Notes under the pieces: model-generated
What the model was told of the DNA's origin: nothing
Databases searched by the model: none
Seen by the model: the letters and a program-made list of their open reading frames with translations, nothing else
NCBI GenBank assembly: GCA_014526335.1
Contig: JACTAT010000102.1
Span: 1-64,000 of the forward strand
Reading direction: 5' to 3'
Length of the DNA: 64,000 nucleotides
Origin: Chrysaora quinquecirrha
Taxonomy: Eukaryota > Cnidaria > Scyphozoa > Semaeostomeae > Pelagiidae
In this document: positions 1 to 9,029 of the stretch, one piece after another
Numbering within the stretch: position 1 is the first letter of the stretch
How the letters are laid out: each line of letters begins with the position of its first letter
Translations under genes and position numbers: made by a program

Positions 1-979
1 TAAACACAAGCGTTACACAAACATCAAGGAGCTTATGAAGGAGACAAAAGTTTATAGGTCACAAATTTATCGTCTTTGGAAAGAACTGTTGCTAAAAGAA
101 GAGATTAAAATCAAGCCATCAACAGTTTCATGTGGCCTTCCAGAGAAACTATCATCAAGAGACAAACCGAGGCTATTGCGGCAGATTGGGAAATAAAAAA
201 ACCAGGATCCAAACAATGACATTTCTGGAAGAACTGTTTCATATTTCCTGAATGAAAATGGCTACTTCTACCTACAAGCATGGAAAAAGGGACTAATGAG
301 TGACAAGGACAAACTAAGGCGAGTTGAATTCGCAAAAATGATGCTGAAAAGCTTTCCAGCAAAATCTTGGAGGAAAGCTATCGCTTTCTTACCTAGATGG
401 CGCTGGTTTCATTTATAAGAGGAACCCTAGAGATCAAGCTCTGGCACCATGTCGTAGACTGTGGGGGATGAGAAGTGAGGGATTGCTGCAAGGATGCACC
501 ACAAAAGGGTAGGCCTGCAGCTAAGGAGGAAAGAATGTAAAAATTATGGTTGCCATATCTCACGATAAAGGGGTTATAATTAGCGAGTGATACAAAAAAT
601 GAATGGGGATTATATCACAGACTTGATCCTAAGAATTTTTAAGCACTCGTTTTGGCCGCGGAAAAATTCCAATGTCTGGATACAAGACAGCAACCCATCA
701 CAGAACTGTACTCATGCCAAGGAAGCAATGAGATGTGTTAATTCATGTCTTTTGTCGATTCCTTCATGAAGTCCCAATATGAAACTTTTTTGGTATCGTA
801 AAGCGGCAGTCAACGCAACAGAAAGCAACATTTCGACAGAAAGTATAGATGAGTTTGAGCAGAGAATTCGATGAGTAATCAGTGAAGTATCAATTGAGAC
901 AACAAATAAGATTATTGGATCAATGAATAAAAGGATGCAACTCGTCATCGAAAGTAAGGGACAATGCTTAAAATACTAA
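1..979 (+). pseudogene. Tc1/mariner-type transposase remnant, 5' end outside window
   Basis: Translating all three plus-strand frames gives a frameshifted but collinear Tc1/mariner (IS630-type DDE) transposase. An N-terminal helix-turn-helix-like stretch lies at about 1-190. The first catalytic Asp is in a DGAGFIYKRNP motif near 408-430, and the second region (WIQDSNPSQN) near 675-705. The third acidic residue, expected in a NPIENL-like motif, is degraded near 770-785 (SPNMKLFW). The C-terminus ends in CLKY and stop 977-979, the usual RTKY-type tail. In-frame stops and several frameshifts make it a pseudogene. The antisense reading frame at 712-948 is a shadow. No TIR is visible because the left end is cut by the window. 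Confidence 0.8.
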
Positions 980-1319
980 CAATAACAATCACTTCAGTTC
1001 AGAATTCGTGTAAATATGCAAATTGAAAAGCAAACTATCACCATGTAAATACTTTATTTCAGTTAGCTATATTGATTGATCAGACGACTGTCACTTCCCA
1101 AATCACAAAAATTACTCCTCAAATATTACTCATAACACTATGCTTGTACTTGCTATACATGAGATAGCCTCGAGGGTCTATAATCTAAAACGTATAATTA
1201 ATCACCTTCGTAAGGAAAAATAATAGTCTCAAGCATTGTGCTCTAGCATGACAAGTTCCGCAAAGCAGTGTTTGCATTTGGGTACAATTAGTAGGTAGCA
1301 AAGCGATGGCCTCAGCACA
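980..1319. other. Unassigned AT-rich stretch
   Basis: I see no coding frame or clear repeat. It lies between the mariner stop codon and the first foldback subterminal repeat and could include mariner 3' sequence. Confidence 0.5.
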
Positions 1320-1620
1320 GTGATGGTCTCAGCGCAGTGACGTCATCAGTGACATCATCAGCTCACGCTATAGTGTGACGGTTTTATGGATCTAAGGTGC
1401 TGGTTTCTCCAACCTCGTTTTCAAGAGTCCCCAGACTCCAGTGATGTCATCTGCTCGCGCTATAGTGTGATAGTTTTTAATCTAGCGTGACGGGTTATCC
1501 AACCTCGTTTTCAATAGTCCTCTGACTCTAGTGACGTCATCGGGTTATCGTGCGATGGTTTTTAATCTAGCGTGTTGGTTTCTCCAACCTCGTTTTCAAG
1601 AGTCTTAGGAAGGACGTTCA
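1320..1620. repeat. FB-A subterminal repeat block, about three units
   Basis: About three degenerate units share the order: GTGACGTCATC, GCTATAGTGTGA, TTTAATCTAGCG, then AACCTCGTTTTCAA and AGTCC. The same units form both ends of the element at 38194-43293, tying the two elements into one family. Confidence 0.8.
1338..1539. promoter_or_regulatory. Two TGACGTCA palindromes (CRE/ATF-like) in FB-A subterminal repeats
   Basis: Exact TGACGTCA occurs at 1338-1345 and 1532-1539, at equivalent places in successive repeat units. A third, decayed version (TGATGTCA) lies at 1442-1449. TGACGTCA is the canonical CREB/ATF site. Function here is inferred only. Confidence 0.45.
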
Positions 1621-1667
1621 GCAATCGATGATATCATCAGATTATGCTGACACCATCTGATTCGTTA

Positions 1668-1710
1668 GAACTTTCTAGAAGTTTCCAGAGTGTTCCAGAA
1701 GATTCTAGAA
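1668..1710. promoter_or_regulatory. Heat-shock-element-like array, nine phased GAA/TTC pentamers
   Basis: Alternating GAA and TTC triplets start every 5 bp at 1668, 1673, 1678, 1683, 1688, 1693, 1698, 1703 and 1708; the only deviation is GAG at 1688. Alternating nGAAn/nTTCn is the binding arrangement of HSF trimers. The array ends 92 bp before the ATG at 1803, and an inverted CCAAT box (ATTGG) lies between them, a promoter-like position. The related array in the second element has diverged in sequence but keeps the phase. Confidence 0.6.
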
Positions 1711-1802
1711 ACGAGAAATCCTACAATCAGATTGGTTAATAATTCGAGCGTAGCATTCAAATCGTTTATGAATATCGAATCGGAATTAGTTAGAAATTAA
1801 TT

Positions 1803-2471
1803 ATGAAAAGAAGTTGCCAAGAAGCAGATTTTCAATCAACTTCATCGAAGAAGAGAACTCGATTTTCTTGTGATGTTTGTCAGAAACACTTGAGCAAAAG
1901 AATCAAAATGAGATGCCACATGATGTCTATACATTCAACTCAATCAATTATATTAACTTCTCAAATTATACGTTGTGGAAAGTATTTACAACTACCTACA
2001 TATATTAAGAACAAGAGGGCTGTTCTTTATATACAGAATAGAGACTATAAATGCTTCATCTGGGCAATCCTACCCGCTCTACATCCACAATCAACACATA
2101 CAGAGAGAGCCGCACCGTATTGACAATACTTGCATGAACTTAACTGTGAAGGATTGACATATCCAGTAAAAGCATTAGATAAAAAGATGATTGATACATT
2201 TGAAATAAACAACAACATTGCAATCAACATCTATATGGATGAAGATGGTTCAGTTGTGCCAGTAAGGAAAACTGAAGTTAGACGTGAAAAACATGTGCAT
2301 TTGCTATTAATATTCAATGAAGATGGTGAGAGTCACTATTGCTGGATAAAGGACTTGAGTCGTCTTTTAGCAGGTCCTGATGGCCATAAACATCGTAAAA
2401 AGTGTTTTTACTGTCCTCTATGCTGTTCAGGGTGTACAACTCAAGAAAGATTGGAAAAGTTATGTAAATAA
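1803..2471 (+). pseudogene. C2H2 zinc-finger protein with a PolB-associated-type module, left arm copy
   Basis: ATG at 1803 opens 106 codons to a TGA at 2121-2123, and the same frame then continues to 2471 (KLCK, TAA). It is therefore one 222-codon gene with a single premature stop. The N-terminus has a basic nuclear-localisation-like stretch, then a C2H2 finger (FSCDVCQKHLSKRIKMRCHM; second His in SIHS). The rest (NRDYKCFIWAIL, INIYMDEDGSVVPV, HYCWIKDLSRLL, then CPLCCSGCTTQE) resembles a module I recall at the N-terminus of mobile-element family-B DNA polymerases. No polymerase domain follows. The right-arm mirror has CGA instead of TGA at the same codon, so the stop arose by C-to-T change at a CpG. 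Expression is plausible from the pentamer array upstream. Family assignment is tentative. Confidence 0.6.
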
Positions 2472-2570
2472 AAGATTTTAACTTCTCTGAAACAATTCTA
2501 GTACTACTTGTTTAAATACCAGCATTGGAATATCTATAAATTGTTTTAAACTTGTAAAAATTTAGATTGT

Positions 2571-2920
2571 TGTAAGTTCTATAGAAATTGTTAAAATTCA
2601 ATTAATGAAAATGAAGTTGGTGATTTACAAGATGTTTATATCTATTTAAAAACTATAAAAGAATATACCAACAGAGTAACAATAAGTATAATAAAAGAAG
2701 CGCATTCCTTTATTAGTTAGAAATTAATGATGAAAAGAAGTTGTCAAGAAGCAGATTTTCAATCAACTTCATCGAAGAAGAGTTCTATAGAAATTGTTAA
2801 AATTCAATTAATGAAAATGAAGTTGGTGATTTACAAGATGTTTATATCTATTTAAAAACTATAAAAGAATATACCAACAGAGTAACAATAAGTATAATAA
2901 AAGAAGCGCATTCCTTTATC
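2571..2920. repeat. Local direct duplication carrying a displaced copy of the gene start
   Basis: The segment at about 2571-2710 recurs at 2782-2920. The roughly 65 bp between them (2716-2781) is nearly identical to 1790-1855, the start of the zinc-finger gene upstream. The right arm has no such duplication. This pattern fits replication template switching within the left arm. Confidence 0.75.
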
Positions 2921-2935
2921 ATATACGAAAACTAC

Positions 2936-3480
2936 GGCATGCGCAGCTGGGCTTGACGGGAAATACAGAGGACCGGCTTGCAAATATTGCACCTTCAAGC
3001 ATCTAGATATAGTAGCAAACAGCCACCTGATTCCGATCATCTTCCACAATCTAAAAGGAACAAACTGCTATCTCATTGGTTGAAACGTATAATAGCATAC
3101 TTTTATACAACTATTAGCTGAAGACTTGGGAATTGGTACATAGAACAAGTCCATAATGGAGATTCAAAATATATATCTACAATATATAGATGTATAACCA
3201 TCAACTGCATATGCACAGCAGCTATATCAATAACGGTAAGAGCTAGAGGCCTGGGACCTAGTATGTAGAACAAAGAAATAATAGAGATTTGAATGATGTA
3301 TGTCAGATGAATATTCATCAAATACACATGCGCAAAAGCAATATCTCTAATAGCTTATGGCTTAATCCATGGTTTATAATACCCTTACATCATTTATATG
3401 TAAATATTATCTAAAAATTTCAATATATTGCCTATATACTCTATAGATAATAGCAATTTATTTATGGCATCGTTTTCAAA
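2936..3480. repeat. FB-A1 inter-gene arm segment, mirror of about 6420-6960
   Basis: Non-coding by my reading; small reading frames here have no recognisable product. It is the inverted copy of about 6420-6960, with scattered substitutions. Confidence 0.7.
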
Positions 3481-3565
3481 GAATGTTCACACAGCAACAA
3501 GGTTATATTTCTAACAGACAACTAATGAAGAATAATTTCTAAACTTTTTTTAGTTATAGCTATTT

Positions 3566-4064
3566 CTAGTTATTTCCATAGTATGGGAATAATTGAGTAC
3601 TAACATATTCAACTCCTTTCACACCAGCATCCTCAGAATTACTATCTTCCTCTTCTTCATCATTCTTCGCTTAACGTATAATGAGATATTTTCTTTTCTC
3701 AACAGCATAATCTAGGGCCTCTGCCATACCATCTTCCTTTTGTGCTTTTCGCATTGTTGCTATGACTGCAGTCATAACAGCATAATTTTCAAAACTTCTA
3801 TTATATAAAAATTTACGCCTGAAAACTTGCAGTATGTTCTCATCTTCATCCACTTCTTTACGCATTGAAGGCCATACATTCCCTAAAGGAAGATCCTCCT
3901 CAGTGTTAACAGTTTCATCATTATCATGATCACTTTCAGCTTCTATTTCATCATCATCCGAGTCAGACTCTTTGCTACTGTCCTCATGCATCTCCTGTTC
4001 ATGTCGCTTAACATTACTTTTAAACTTGGAAGAGAATTCACAATGATCACTTATACTGTTTCAT
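3566..4064 (-). pseudogene. Acidic single C2H2 zinc-finger protein, left arm copy
   Basis: This is the mirror copy of the gene at 5808. The expected start codon (4062-4064) is followed after a few codons by a frameshift (two bases lost near 4052) that destroys the zinc-finger frame. The frame reopens at an internal Met (3991) and runs through the acidic region (SDSDDDEIEAESDHDNDE), LGNVWPSMRKEVDEDE, FRRKFLYN and a C-terminal helix to about 3671. The family end (YYGNN-type) is at 3566-3568. I recognise no named family. The C2H2 plus acidic-tail layout suggests a DNA-binding protein. Confidence 0.65.
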
Positions 4065-4189
4065 GGTTAGCTGTTTACTTATAATTGTCGACTAACTCTT
4101 AAACACCTGAGTCCTAGAGCATAAACTCGCAGGAAATCCACAATTGCAGAGGAAGGATGTTTCCGTTCAAAGCATACCTAATCCTTAAC

Positions 4190-5655
4190 TAATTCTTAGC
4201 TAATCATTACTTGATCCTTACCTAATCATTGCTTAATCCTTACTAATCATTATCTAATTATTACCTTATCCTGAGCTGATACTTTCTGATTCTTAGCTAA
4301 TCCTTACTGATCCTTGACTAATCATTATCTCATTCTTACTGATTCCTAACTAATCATTACTGATCCTTAACTAATCATTATCTCATCCTTAATGATCAAT
4401 ACTGATCCTTAACTAATCATTACCTGATCCTAACCTAATCACTGCCTGATCCTAACCTAATCATTGCTAAATCCTTACTGATCCTTAGCTAATCATTACT
4501 GATCCTTAACTAATTCTTACTGATACTCACTAATCCTTACTGATCCTTAGCTAATCAATACTGATCCTTAGTTAATCCTTAATGATCCTTAGCTAATCCT
4601 TACTGATATTTAGCTAATCCTTACTGATCATTTCTGATCCTCACTAATCCTTATTGATCCTTAGCTAATCCTTACTGATCCTTAGCTAATCATTACTGAT
4701 CCTTAACTAATCCTTACTGATCCTCACTAATCCTTACTGATCCTCACTAATCCTTACTGATCCTTTACTAATCATTACTGATCCTAACGTAATCATTGCT
4801 GATCCTTAGCTAATCCTTACTGATAATTACTGATCCTCAGGATCAGTAAGGATTAAGCAATGATTAGGTTAGGATCAGGTAATGATTAGGTAAGGATCAG
4901 TAATGATTAGTAAGGATTAGTAAGGATTAGGTGATGATTAGTAATGATAAGTGATGGTCAGCAAGGATTAGCTAAGGATTAAATAATGATTAGTTAAGGA
5001 TTAGGTAATGATTAGTTAGGACTAGGTAATTATTAGCAAGGATAAGTTAGGATTAAGCAATGATTTGGTAATGAGTAGTAAGGATCAGTAAGGATTAAGC
5101 AATGATTACGTTGTAATCAGGTAATGATTAGGTAAGGATTAGTATTCATTGGTAAGGATTAGTAAGGATTATGTGATGATTAGTAATGATAAGTTAAGAT
5201 TAGTAAGGATTAGCTAAGGATTGGATAATGATTAGTTAAGCAATGATTAGGTTAGGATTAGATAATGATTAGTTAAGGATTAGGTAATGATTAGTTAGGA
5301 TTCGGTAATGATTAGCAAGGATACAGTAAGGATTAGCTAAGGATCAGTAAGGATTAGCTAAGGATCAGTAAGGATTAGCTAAGGATCAGTAAGGATTAAG
5401 CAATGATTAGATAGGATCAGGTAATGTTTAGGTAAGGATTAGTAATGATCAGTAAGGATTAGTAAGGATCAGTAAGGATTAGTGAGGATCAGTAATGATC
5501 AGTAAGGAATAGCTAAAATTCAGTAAGGATTAGCTAAGGATCAGTTAGGATTAGCTAAGGTTCAGTAAGGATTAGCAATGGATCAGTAAGGATTTAGCAA
5601 TGATAAGGTTAGGATCAACTAATGATCAGCTAAGGAATAGTTAAGGATTAGGTAT
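4190..5655. repeat. Central inverted minisatellite of FB-A1
   Basis: From 4190 to 4838 the plus strand reads as degenerate copies of TAATCCTTACTGATCCTTAG. From 4838 to 5655 it reads as the reverse complement (GGATCAGTAAGGATTAG and variants). The turning point is an almost gap-free palindrome, TTACTGATCCTCAGGATCAG plus TAA, centred on 4838. The arrays are AT-rich, noncoding and would extrude as a hairpin or cruciform. The TTAGG-like fragments inside are incidental. Confidence 0.9.
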
Positions 5656-5730
5656 GGTTTGATTGGAAACATCCTTCCTGTTTAAGTGTGGATTTCTTTT
5701 CCCACATCATATTTAATGGAGGAACTAGTC

Positions 5731-5736
5731 TATAAA
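5731..5736 (+). promoter_or_regulatory. TATA box for the acidic zinc-finger gene
   Basis: TATAAA lies 72 bp upstream of the ATG at 5808. The same box sits at identical distance in the copy at 40874-40879 (ATG 40951) and at 39477-39482 on the minus strand (ATG 39405). It is lost in the left copy of this element. Confidence 0.55.
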
Positions 5737-5807
5737 TTCAAGCGAGATTATGCTCTAGGACTCAGGTGTTTAAGAGTTAGTCGACAATTATAAGTAAACA
5801 GCTAACC

Positions 5808-6318
5808 ATGAAACAGTATAAATGTGATCATTGTGAATTCTCTTCCAAGTTTAAAAGTAATGTTAAGCGACATGAACAGGAGATGCATGACGAGAGTAGC
5901 AAAGAGTCTGACTCGGATGATGATGAAATAGAAGCTGAAAGTGATCATGATAATGATGAAACTGTTAACACTGATGAGGATCTTCCTTTAGGGAATGTAT
6001 GGCCTTTAATGCGTACGGAAGTGGATGAAGATGAAAACATACTGCAAGTTTTCAGGCGTAAATTTTTATATAATGGAAGTTTTGAAAATGATGCTGTTGT
6101 GACTGCACTGCAGTCATAGGAACGATGGGAAAAGCACAAAAGGAAGATTGTATGGATATGCAAGAGGCATAGATTATGCTATTGAGAAAAGAAAATATAT
6201 CATCATACGTCAAGCGAAAAATGATGAAGAAGAGGAAGCTAGTAATTCTGAGGATGCTGGCGTGAAAGAAGTTGAATATGTTAGTACTCAATTATTCCAA
6301 TACTATGGAAATAACTAG
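5808..6318 (+). pseudogene. Acidic single C2H2 zinc-finger protein, right arm copy
   Basis: ATG at 5808 is followed by an N-terminal C2H2 finger (YKCDHCEFSSKFKSNVKRHE; final His in EMH). Then come a Ser/Asp/Glu-rich acidic region (residues about 28-60), LGNVWPLMRTEVDEDE, FRRKFLYN and a stop at 6119 after a frameshift near 6105. The remaining C-terminus is readable in another frame to TAG 6316-6318, giving about 165 codons if uninterrupted. The layout (one N-terminal finger, acidic middle, basic end) matches the three other copies at 3566, 38900 and 40951, each broken at a different site. Function unknown; possibly a DNA-binding protein of the element. Confidence 0.7.
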
Positions 6319-6665
6319 AAATAGCTATACCTAAAAAATGTTTAGAAAATATTCTTCATTAGTTGTCTGTTAGAAATATAACCTTGTTTCTGTGTGAACA
6401 TTCTTTGAAAACGATGCCATAAATAAATTGCTATTATCTAGAGAGTATATAGGCAATATATTGTAACTTTTAGATAATATTTACATATAAATGATATAAG
6501 GGTATTATAAACCATGGATTAAGCCATAAGCTATTAGAGATATTGCTTTGCGCATGTGTATTTGATGAATATTCATATGAAATACATCATTCAAATCTCT
6601 ATTATTTCTTTGTTCTACATACTAGGTCCCAGGCCTCTAGCTCTTACCGTTATTGATATAGCTAC

Positions 6666-6677
6666 TGCGCATGCGCA
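6666..6677. promoter_or_regulatory. NRF-1-like palindrome
   Basis: TGCGCATGCGCA matches the NRF-1 consensus YGCGCAYGCGCR. The mirror site in the left arm (near 3205-3220) is mutated. Chance occurrence is possible. Confidence 0.3.
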
Positions 6678-7220
6678 GTTGATGGTTATACATATGTATA
6701 TATATATTGTAGATATATATTTTGAATCTCCATTATGGACTTGTTCTATGTACCAATTCCGAAGTCTTCAGCTGATAGTTGTATAAAAGTATGCTATTAT
6801 ATGTTTTAACCAATGAGATAGCAGTTTATTCCTTTTAGATTGTGGAAGACGATCGGAATCGTATGGCTGTTTGCTACTATATCTAGATGCTTGACGGTGC
6901 AAAATTTGCAAGCCGGTCCCCCTGTATTTCCCGCCAAGCCCAACTGCGCATGCCATAGTTTTTGTATATGATAAAGGAATGCGCTTCTTATATTATACTA
7001 ATTGTTAATCTGTTGGTATAATCTTTTATACCATTTAAATAGATATAAACATCTTGTAAATCACCAACTTCTTTTTCATTAATTGAATTTTAACAATTTC
7101 TATAGAACTTTCAACAGTCTAAATTTTTACAATTTTAAAACAATTTATAGATATTCTAATGCTGGTATTTAAACAAGTAGTACTAGAATGTTTCGGAGAA
7201 ATTAAAAACGTGTCTTTTAT

Positions 7221-7900
7221 TTACATAACTTTTTATGCTTTCCCAATCTTTCTTGCGTTGTACACCCTGAACAGCATAGAGCACAGTAAAAACGCTTTTC
7301 ACGATGTTTATGGCCATTAGGACCTGCTAAAAGATGACTGAAGTCCTTTATCCAACATTAGTGACTCTTACCATCTTCATTGAATATTAATAGCAAATGC
7401 ACATGTTTTTCACGTTTAACTTCAGTTTTTCTTACTGGCACAATTGAACCATCTTCATCCATATAGATGTTGATTCAAATGTTGTTGTTTATTTCAAATG
7501 TATCAATCATCTTTTTATCTAATGCTTTTACTGGATATGTCTATCCTTCACAGTTAAGTTCATGCAAGTATTGTCGATACCGTGCGGCTTTCTCTGCATG
7601 TGTTGATTATGGATGTAGATGTGGATGATTATGGATTGCCCAGATGAAGCATTTATCGTCTCTGTTCTGTATATTGAGAACAGCCTTCTTGTTTTTAATA
7701 TATGTAGGTAGTTGTAAATACTTTCCACAACGTATAATTTGAGAAGTTAATATAATTGATTGAGTTGAATGTATAGACATCATGTGGCATCTCATTTTGA
7801 TTCTTGTGCTGAAGTGTTTCTGACAAACATCGCAATAAAATAAAGTTCTCTTCTTTGATGAAGTTGATTGAAAATCTGCTTCTTGACTACTTCTTTTCAT
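7221..7900 (-). pseudogene. C2H2 zinc-finger protein with PolB-associated-type module, right arm copy
   Basis: Mirror of the gene at 1803-2471. The ATG at 7898-7900 opens the zinc-finger part (FYCDVCQKHFSTRIKMRCHM). The frame shifts near 7625, where the sequence differs from the left arm. The codon that is a stop in the left arm is CGA here, but a separate TAG occurs slightly downstream (near 7541). Lesions in the two arms are therefore at different sites. The end corresponds to TAA at 7221-7223. Confidence 0.6.
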
Positions 7901-8001
7901 GATTAATTTCTAACTAATTCTGCTTCGATTTTCATAAACGATTTGAATGCTAAGTTCGAATTATTAACCAATGAGATTGTAGGATTTCTCGTTTCTAGGT
8001 C

Positions 8002-8034
8002 TTCTGGAACACTCTGGAAACTTCTAGAAAGTTC
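8002..8034. promoter_or_regulatory. Heat-shock-element-like array, right arm
   Basis: Phased triplets TTC 8002, GAA 8007, CTC 8012 (variant), GAA 8017, TTC 8022, GAA 8027 and TTC 8032. This is the mirror of 1668-1710 and faces the gene starting at 7900 on the minus strand. Confidence 0.5.
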
Positions 8035-8058
8035 TAACGAATCAGATGGTGTCAGCAT

Positions 8059-9029
8059 GGTTCAGAGTCCTTTGTCGGATTTTCATGCTCATTCCATCTT
8101 GTTTTTAAATTTCTCTTTGTTTCACCAATATAATTTTCCTTGCATGAACAAACTCCTTCATAGATCTTTTTTTTATATAATGTATGAAAACTTACAAGGC
8201 AAATTACACAAATAAACGTTACAGAGACCATACCCTGGGAAGCAAATTTCATGGCTATTCCAGGGCCATTACATAAAACACGTAATTAAATTACAATTTC
8301 AAGGATTACAATTACAAAAAACTACAAATAACAAAGAATGTTAAGAATGGTTTGGTGGTTGCAAGGCGTATAGCAAAGGGTGTGATGGTACTATATGTTA
8401 GTCAAATCTACCTGTTTGGTGGATGAACCATAGAGTCAGCTTAAGTATATTTCTATTAATATGAATAGGAACTTTTTCATCACCATAGAATAAGACTTGC
8501 ATAAAAGCATTGTTAGAAAGACTATTAACTTCCAAAAAAGGTATACTTCATAGATCTTACAAGCAGGGTAAGGGTTCCTTTCCTTCAAGGCAAAAAGCTG
8601 TTTAACCTTTTTCGGCAAGAAAGTTCAATTTATGGAGAAAACGTTATGCCAAGGTTTCATTGGATTGAAAAAATGGTAAATCAACCTAATTAAACTTTCT
8701 AGGCTCTTCGAAGAGGAATCTTAGTATTATAAGATCATCATTGGGCCCTTGAGATATTGATTTGCTTTCAAATTGATCAAACACGCTTTTTGTAAAACGT
8801 CCAGGGAATCCCGCTCTTTTAAACTTATTCATAATATTCGCCTTTTCATTTTCGAAATTCACACTGATTCAATGAGATTTGTTCAGGTCTCTGTTTATAG
8901 CGTTCCGTTTGTAGTGTTTTTGGACTTGTGAGGTCCAGTGAGAAGGCAGCTTGTTTGGTTTTCTGTATACTGACGTCAAAACCCCATTGTCACTGTTCAT
9001 GCTGAGGTTTGTACTAAATATTGCCATAA
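8059..9029 (-). pseudogene. Penelope-like retroelement 3' fragment (RT end plus GIY-YIG)
   Basis: On the minus strand the end of a reverse transcriptase (GVLTSVYRKPNKLPSHW) at about 8960-9020 is followed, across frameshifts, by a connecting region (DDLIILRFLFEEPRKF). A GIY-YIG endonuclease motif follows near 8060-8165 (YEGVCSCKENYIGETKRN, then TRWNEHENP). RT followed by GIY-YIG is the hallmark of Penelope-like elements. It is 5'-truncated at about 9025, where it joins an unrelated gene in frame, and ends exactly at the FB-A1 arm end at 8058. Confidence 0.7.

Larger units (their letters stand above)
1320..8058. mobile_element. FB-A1: giant palindromic foldback element with mirrored genes
   Basis: The sequence from 1644 inward is repeated in inverted orientation ending at 8058 (ATGCTGACACCATCTGATTC on the left; its complement at 8039-8058), so the arms are about 3.2 kb each. 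The symmetry centre is at about 4838. Each arm carries, from outside in, a GAA/TTC pentamer array, a two-part zinc-finger gene, a spacer, an acidic zinc-finger gene, and a minisatellite that inverts at the centre. The left side has an additional subterminal repeat block at 1320-1620 that also forms the outer ends of the second copy (38194-43293). The right side lacks it and abuts a Penelope-like fragment. Foldback (FB) elements are known from Drosophila and others. I recognise no transposase in this one, so it is probably moved in trans. Confidence 0.85.

Noticed and set aside
712..948. 78-codon minus-strand frame
   Set aside because: Antisense of the mariner transposase 3' end.
4190..5655. 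Telomere-like or CRISPR-like repeats
   Set aside because: TTAGG-like pieces occur only inside degenerate longer units that invert at 4838. There are no conserved repeats with unique spacers, and the gene content is eukaryotic.
8971..8978. TGACGTCA inside the Penelope-like fragment
   Set aside because: Single occurrence within coding sequence, not in a repeated regulatory context.
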